Origin: Campylobacteraceae bacterium
GTDB lineage: Bacteria; Campylobacterota; Campylobacteria; Campylobacterales; Sulfurospirillaceae
Direction of reading: 5' to 3'
Assembly (NCBI GenBank): GCA_027040375.1
Contig: JALUMJ010000139.1
Location: 1 to 27,176 of the forward strand
Length of the DNA: 27,176 nt
A model generated the notes under the pieces. The model searched no databases and was not told where the DNA came from. It worked only from the letters and a program-made list of their open reading frames with translations. The first letter of the stretch is position 1. Each line of letters opens with the position of its first letter. Positions 23,292 to 27,176 of this stretch are shown in pieces. The translations under genes and the position numbers were made by a program.

Positions 23292-24312
23292 AAAAGAGTC
23301 ATTTTTAAAAATATTTACGATATTTTTTCTTACTTTTGTAACTTTATGGGGGATTATATTTTATCTATACTATGAAGAAAACAAGGATTACATAAAAGAG
23401 GATTTATACTATCAGATGAAAAATTATGCCTTTGATTTCAAAGGTGATAAATTTACACTAGAAATTTTGAAAAAAAAGAAAAAGGTTACTTTTTCTAAAT
23501 TATTAAACTCTAAAAATGGATTAGAGATATATTTTCCTATGCCAAAAGAGGATAATTTTATGCTCAAAGTCAAGTATTCACAAAAAAAATTTCAATCTGA
23601 TTTAGCTAAATTAAAATACAAGATTTTAAAATTTGCTTTTGTTATTTTATTGTTTGGATTTATATTTTCACTCTACTTTTCATACTATTCATTGAGACCT
23701 ATGAAAAAGGCAATATCTCTACTTGAAGTCTTCTTGAAAGATTTAATCCACGATTTACATACCCCTATAACATCTATCTTATTAAACACAAAAATACTCT
23801 CAAAAAAAGAACCTTCGCAGGAGCTAGAAAGGATAGAACTTAGTGCGAAAACAGTATCATCCTTATATAAAAACCTTGAAGTTATCAAAGGTAGAGTTAT
23901 AAACAAAACAGAGGTGTCCGACATAAGAGAGATTATCATCCAAAAGATTAAAATACTACAAAAACTATACCCAAAGATATCAATAGTGAGCGATTTGCAA
24001 GACTACTTAGTTGCGACAAATAAAGATGCAATTTCTAGAATTTTAGATAACATACTAACAAATGCTTGCAAATACAACAAGAAAAATGGGCAAGTTAAAA
24101 TCATTATGGATGAAAACAAGATAGTCATAAAAGACAATGGAATTGGGATAAAAAACCCAACAAAAGTTTTCCAAAGATATTATAAGGAAAATGAACGAGG
24201 ATTAGGGCTTGGCTTAAATATAGTAAAAAAACTATGTGATGAGTTAAATATAAATATAGATATAAAAAGTAAAATAAATATAGGAACTACAGTAGAACTA
24301 ACTTTCAACTAA
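23278..24312 (+). CDS. Membrane sensor histidine kinase
   Basis: A 344-residue kinase with two transmembrane helices (about 10-31 and 116-137) around a periplasmic sensor of about 85 residues rich in lysine. The dimerisation/phosphotransfer helix follows TM2 after only about 20 residues, with no recognisable HAMP domain; the phosphoacceptor is His158 in HDLHTP. The ATPase domain has the N box (DNILTNACKYN), G1 (DNGIGI) and G2 (GLGLGLNIV). The start is TTG at 23278, supported by AGGA seven bases upstream, and overlaps the regulator by 14 bases. The signal is unknown. Confidence 0.92.
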   Translation: MKSYEKESFLKIFTIFFLTFVTLWGIIFYLYYEENKDYIKEDLYYQMKNYAFDFKGDKFTLEILKKKKKVTFSKLLNSKNGLEIYFPMPKEDNFMLKVKYSQKKFQSDLAKLKYKILKFAFVILLFGFIFSLYFSYYSLRPMKKAISLLEVFLKDLIHDLHTPITSILLNTKILSKKEPSQELERIELSAKTVSSLYKNLEVIKGRVINKTEVSDIREIIIQKIKILQKLYPKISIVSDLQDYLVATNKDAISRILDNILTNACKYNKKNGQVKIIMDENKIVIKDNGIGIKNPTKVFQRYYKENERGLGLGLNIVKKLCDELNINIDIKSKINIGTTVELTFN

Positions 24313-24358
24313 CACTCATAATGTACAATTTCATTACAAATCAAAAAAAGGATACAAA

Positions 24359-24893
<535 letters not shown>

Positions 24894-24901
<8 letters not shown>

Positions 24902-25169
24902 AAAATACTATCTGCTATTTGGCACATTTGCTATAGCTCTACTTTTCGCTGGATGTTCTTTTTCAAATCTTTCTAGCGACACAGATAGAGATGGTGTAGC
25001 GAATTTTAAAGATGTATGTAAAGCAACCCCAGTAGGAGCACAAGTTGACAAACAAGGATGTGCGCTTGATTCAGATTTTGATGGTGTTATAGATTTATAT
25101 GATAAATGCCCAGGTTCCACGGCTTCTGAATTAGTCAATCAAGATGGCTGCACTAAAGCAACACTCTAA
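24894..25169 (+). CDS. Small lipoprotein with thrombospondin type-3 calcium repeats
   Basis: A 91-residue predicted lipoprotein. The signal peptide ends in the lipobox LFAGC with Cys21 as the lipidation site. Two TSP3-like repeats follow: DTDRDGVANFKDVC...VDKQGC and DSDFDGVIDLYDKCPGS...QDGC, aspartate-rich loops that bind Ca2+ and usually link an OmpA C-terminal domain, which is absent here. The GTG start at 24894 is chosen because a full GGAGG lies eight bases upstream, within Gly codons of the Gly/Met gene, and because it places the signal peptide right at the start; an upstream in-frame ATG at 24840 would add residues that spoil it. It overlaps the previous gene by 8 bases, so the two products are probably made together. 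Confidence 0.85.
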
Positions 25170-25179
25170 CACTTAGCAC

Positions 25180-25205
25180 ACTCCGTCTTTAACGAAAGGC
25201 GGAGT
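25180..25205 (+). terminator. Hairpin after the lipoprotein gene
   Basis: ACTCCG-T-CTTT, loop AACG, AAAG-G-CGGAGT forms a strong stem of ten pairs with one mismatch, ten bases after the stop. The following tract (ATAAAATTCTTT) is only partly T-rich, so termination may be weak or the hairpin may protect the 3' end. Confidence 0.55.
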
Positions 25206-25272
25206 ATAAAATTCTTTGATAAAATTTTATATATAAAAAAAAATCTATAATTATTTTTAAGCTACATCTTTA

Positions 25273-25287
25273 TATACTGTATAAAAT
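25273..25287 (+). promoter_or_regulatory. Putative gltA promoter (-10 region)
   Basis: TATACT (25273-25278) and TGTATAAAAT (25278-25287) are two overlapping -10-like boxes about 20-35 bases before the ATG, in an AT-rich tract and after the upstream hairpin. No clear -35 is visible. Confidence 0.45.
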
Positions 25288-25307
25288 AATTCTCTCAAAG
25301 GATAAAG

Positions 25308-26588
25308 ATGGCAAACAATTCTATAACCGTTATTGACAATAGAACAGGAAATAAATTTGATTTTCCTATAGTGCAGCCAACTATTGGCCCAGATGTTGTA
25401 GATATTTCTACTTTTTATAAAAATACAGGCATGTTTACTTTTGATAGAGGTTTCACCTCAACTGCAAGTTGTCGCTCTAAAATCACATATATAGATGGTG
25501 GAGCTGGAAAACTTATGTATAGAGGCTATGACATAGGCTATCTCGCAACGAAAAAAACTTTTTTAGATGCTACATATCTTTTACTACACAATAAACTACC
25601 AACAAAAGAACAACTTGCTAGTTTTAATCTTGAGCTGAAAAAGAGGTCATTTATAAATGAAAGTATGAAAAAATTATTTGATGCTTTCCCTGACAATGCT
25701 CATCCTATGGCGATACTTTCATCTGCAGTTGCGGCACTCTCAGCTTTTTATTCTGATTCGTTGGATATGGATACACCAGAAGAAGTGATAGAAATGGCAC
25801 ACAGAATCATCGCTAAGATTCCTACGATAGCTGCTTTTTCATACAGATATTCAAAGGGTCTTCCTGTTATATATCCTGATTTAGATAAGGGTTTTACTGA
25901 AAACTTCTTATATATGCTACGCGCTTATCCTCATGGACATGTGGATTTAAAACCCATAGAGATTGAAGCACTTGACACTATATTTACTCTTCATGCGGAC
26001 CACGAACAAAATGCTTCAACTACGGCTGTTCGCGTTGTGGCTTCGACTCAAGCACATCCTTATGCTGCAGTTTCAAGTGGTGTTGGAGCACTCTGGGGAA
26101 GGGCACATGGTGGCGCAAATGAGTCAGTAATTCGCCAGCTCGAGATGATTGGTAGTGTTGATAATGTAGATAAATTTATCGCAAAAGCAAAAGATAAAAA
26201 TGATCCATTTAGATTGATGGGCTTTGGTCATAGGGTTTATAAAAACTTTGACCCACGAGCTACAATTCTTAAAGAGTTAAGAGATAAATTAACTGATGAA
26301 TTAGATATTGATTCTCATTTGCTTGAAATTGCAAATAAGATTGAAAGAATAGCACTTAGTGATGAGTACTTTGTAAAAAGACATTTATATCCAAATATAG
26401 ATTTTTATTCTGGTTTGATTTTAAATGCTCTTAGAATTCCAAAAGAGATGTTTGCCGTAATATTTGTCATGGGTCGAACTCCAGGATGGATTGCACAGTG
26501 GGTTGAGCTAAAAGAACAAAAAGACATGAAAATAGCAAGACCAAGACAACTTTACCTTGGACCATTAGAGAGAACACCAAAAAGCTAG
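25308..26588 (+). CDS. gltA: Citrate synthase (GltA)
   Basis: Condenses oxaloacetate with acetyl-CoA. In Campylobacterota this serves the oxidative or, with ATP-citrate lyase, the reductive TCA cycle. The 426-residue protein has the catalytic residues in context: His in HADHEQNAST, His in MGFGHRVYKNFDPRA and Asp in NIDFYSG, plus FVMGRTPGWIAQW near the end. Length and N-terminal beta-region (TVIDNRTGNKFDFPI) fit the type of hexameric, Gram-negative enzymes. AAAGGA lies about six bases before the ATG. It stands as a single transcription unit, with a hairpin upstream and its own terminator downstream. Confidence 0.97.
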   Translation: MANNSITVIDNRTGNKFDFPIVQPTIGPDVVDISTFYKNTGMFTFDRGFTSTASCRSKITYIDGGAGKLMYRGYDIGYLATKKTFLDATYLLLHNKLPTKEQLASFNLELKKRSFINESMKKLFDAFPDNAHPMAILSSAVAALSAFYSDSLDMDTPEEVIEMAHRIIAKIPTIAAFSYRYSKGLPVIYPDLDKGFTENFLYMLRAYPHGHVDLKPIEIEALDTIFTLHADHEQNASTTAVRVVASTQAHPYAAVSSGVGALWGRAHGGANESVIRQLEMIGSVDNVDKFIAKAKDKNDPFRLMGFGHRVYKNFDPRATILKELRDKLTDELDIDSHLLEIANKIERIALSDEYFVKRHLYPNIDFYSGLILNALRIPKEMFAVIFVMGRTPGWIAQWVELKEQKDMKIARPRQLYLGPLERTPKS

Positions 26589-26589
26589 A

Positions 26590-27176
26590 TTATCTTAGGG
26601 TGATTACGAAATCGCCCTTTTCTTTTTTTAGAGTATATGCATATTGCCCATCAAGCTTTATGGCGACCCTATAGTATTTGTCATGATTTCCTAAAACCAC
26701 AGAAACAAAAGGTGGGGTATTTAATATAAAGCTTTTTGTTAAAAAATTAGCATCTCTTTTAAAATCAACTACTACTTTATATGGATTGCTTACAAGAAAA
26801 TCTCGAATTTTTACATCTTTTGTAATAATCTTAAAGCTAGTTTTGCTAACTTCAAATCTTATAAAGTTTTTAAAATTATAAGTTTTGGCTTTCTCTGTAG
26901 TATCTCTTTTCATCACCATCGGCTTTGATACTACTGCTGGTTGTTTTGTTCTTGTAAAGATAAGCTCATCATGCCAATCTGTCTTTTTGTTTATGATTTT
27001 AACTTTTTTATCAACAGAGCCATCAAGATTTTGATAAACAACTTCTATGCTTTTCAAAATTCTTGCACTATTTGGGAGTTTGATTTTCACATCATCAAAG
27101 GTAGCTTCTTTTTTATTTATATGAGTAAATTTAGTTATGTTGCTAGCAGATACAAAAGGATTATCTCGTCCAAAAG
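26590..27176 (-). CDS. AMIN-domain-like protein, 5' end beyond the window
   Basis: The frame stays open from the stop at 26590-26592 to the right edge, with more than 190 codons. A GTG at 27090 is only an internal valine, because coding-like sequence (GRDNPF...ATFDDVKIKLP) continues upstream to the edge. The part seen has SARILKSIEVVYQNLDGS and, nearer the end, a beta-rich AMIN-like region (FEVSKTSFKIITKD...PYKVVVDFKRD). AMIN domains bind peptidoglycan or septal and secretin complexes in the periplasm; the N-terminus that would show a signal peptide is missing. It converges on gltA with one base between stops. Confidence 0.7.
   Translation of the reverse strand, partial: FGRDNPFVSASNITKFTHINKKEATFDDVKIKLPNSARILKSIEVVYQNLDGSVDKKVKIINKKTDWHDELIFTRTKQPAVVSKPMVMKRDTTEKAKTYNFKNFIRFEVSKTSFKIITKDVKIRDFLVSNPYKVVVDFKRDANFLTKSFILNTPPFVSVVLGNHDKYYRVAIKLDGQYAYTLKKEKGDFVITLR
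26597..26629 (+). terminator. Rho-independent terminator of gltA, inside the convergent gene
   Basis: AGGGTGATT (26597-26605), loop ACGA, AATCGCCCT (26610-26618) gives nine pairs with one T-G, followed by a T-rich tail to 26629. It starts nine bases after the gltA stop and lies within the last codons of the AMIN-like gene on the other strand. Confidence 0.85.

Overview
The window is AT-rich with densely packed genes, short intergenic gaps and many overlapping start/stop codons. The gene set suggests a free-living member of the Campylobacterota (Sulfurimonas/Sulfurovum/Arcobacter-like). The pointers are a short BioB, a TopA with three C-terminal Cys4 zinc ribbons, an AMIN-domain protein next to gltA, and an ars gene set built on ArsP, LMW-phosphatase-type ArsC and ArsB. 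The genus is inferred from overall style, not from a search.

Region 1 (about 63-17912) is one unbroken run of 20 genes on the minus strand. Read in the direction of transcription, it starts with an arsenic module: ArsP-like permease, ArsC arsenate reductase and ArsB arsenite pump. A TetR regulator follows with its own operator, then a tripartite RND efflux system (outer-membrane factor, adaptor, pump). Next come three membrane proteins (EI24-like, HdeD-like, APC permease), then a sulfur and thiol-redox group: small acidic protein, rhodanese, TauE/SafE exporter, degenerate thioredoxin-like protein, CcdA-like electron carrier and periplasmic thioredoxin. A CDF metal exporter and an MgtC/DUF4010 membrane protein come after these. 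A second promoter then drives a CxxC mini-thioredoxin and a radical SAM/SPASM enzyme.

The first and last units of this run start from nearly identical 41-bp promoters (17936-17976 and 1305-1345; 40 of 41 bases identical). Each has TTGATA, a 17-bp spacer and TATAAT, and an ArsR-type inverted repeat ATCAA-N6-TTGAT lies over the -35 box. This places the radical SAM and mini-thioredoxin pair in the same likely arsenic regulon as arsP-arsC-arsB, 16 kb away. No arsR gene is visible. The place where a divergent arsR would be expected holds the decayed 3' part of a DDE (IS1380-like) transposase.

Region 2 (18361-25205, plus strand) starts with a possible structured RNA leader. It continues with topA, bioB, a CPA2/Kef-type antiporter, a response regulator and a histidine kinase, all with overlapping ends. 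After a short gap comes a secreted Gly/Met-repeat protein whose end overlaps a small lipoprotein with thrombospondin-type-3 calcium repeats.

Region 3 holds gltA (citrate synthase, plus strand), which converges on an AMIN-domain protein gene that runs off the right edge. The gltA terminator lies inside the last codons of that gene.

The unifying theme is resistance and thiol/metal homeostasis. The least-explained parts are the ars-promoter-linked radical SAM unit, the redox-relay group, the topA leader RNA and the Gly/Met-repeat secreted protein.
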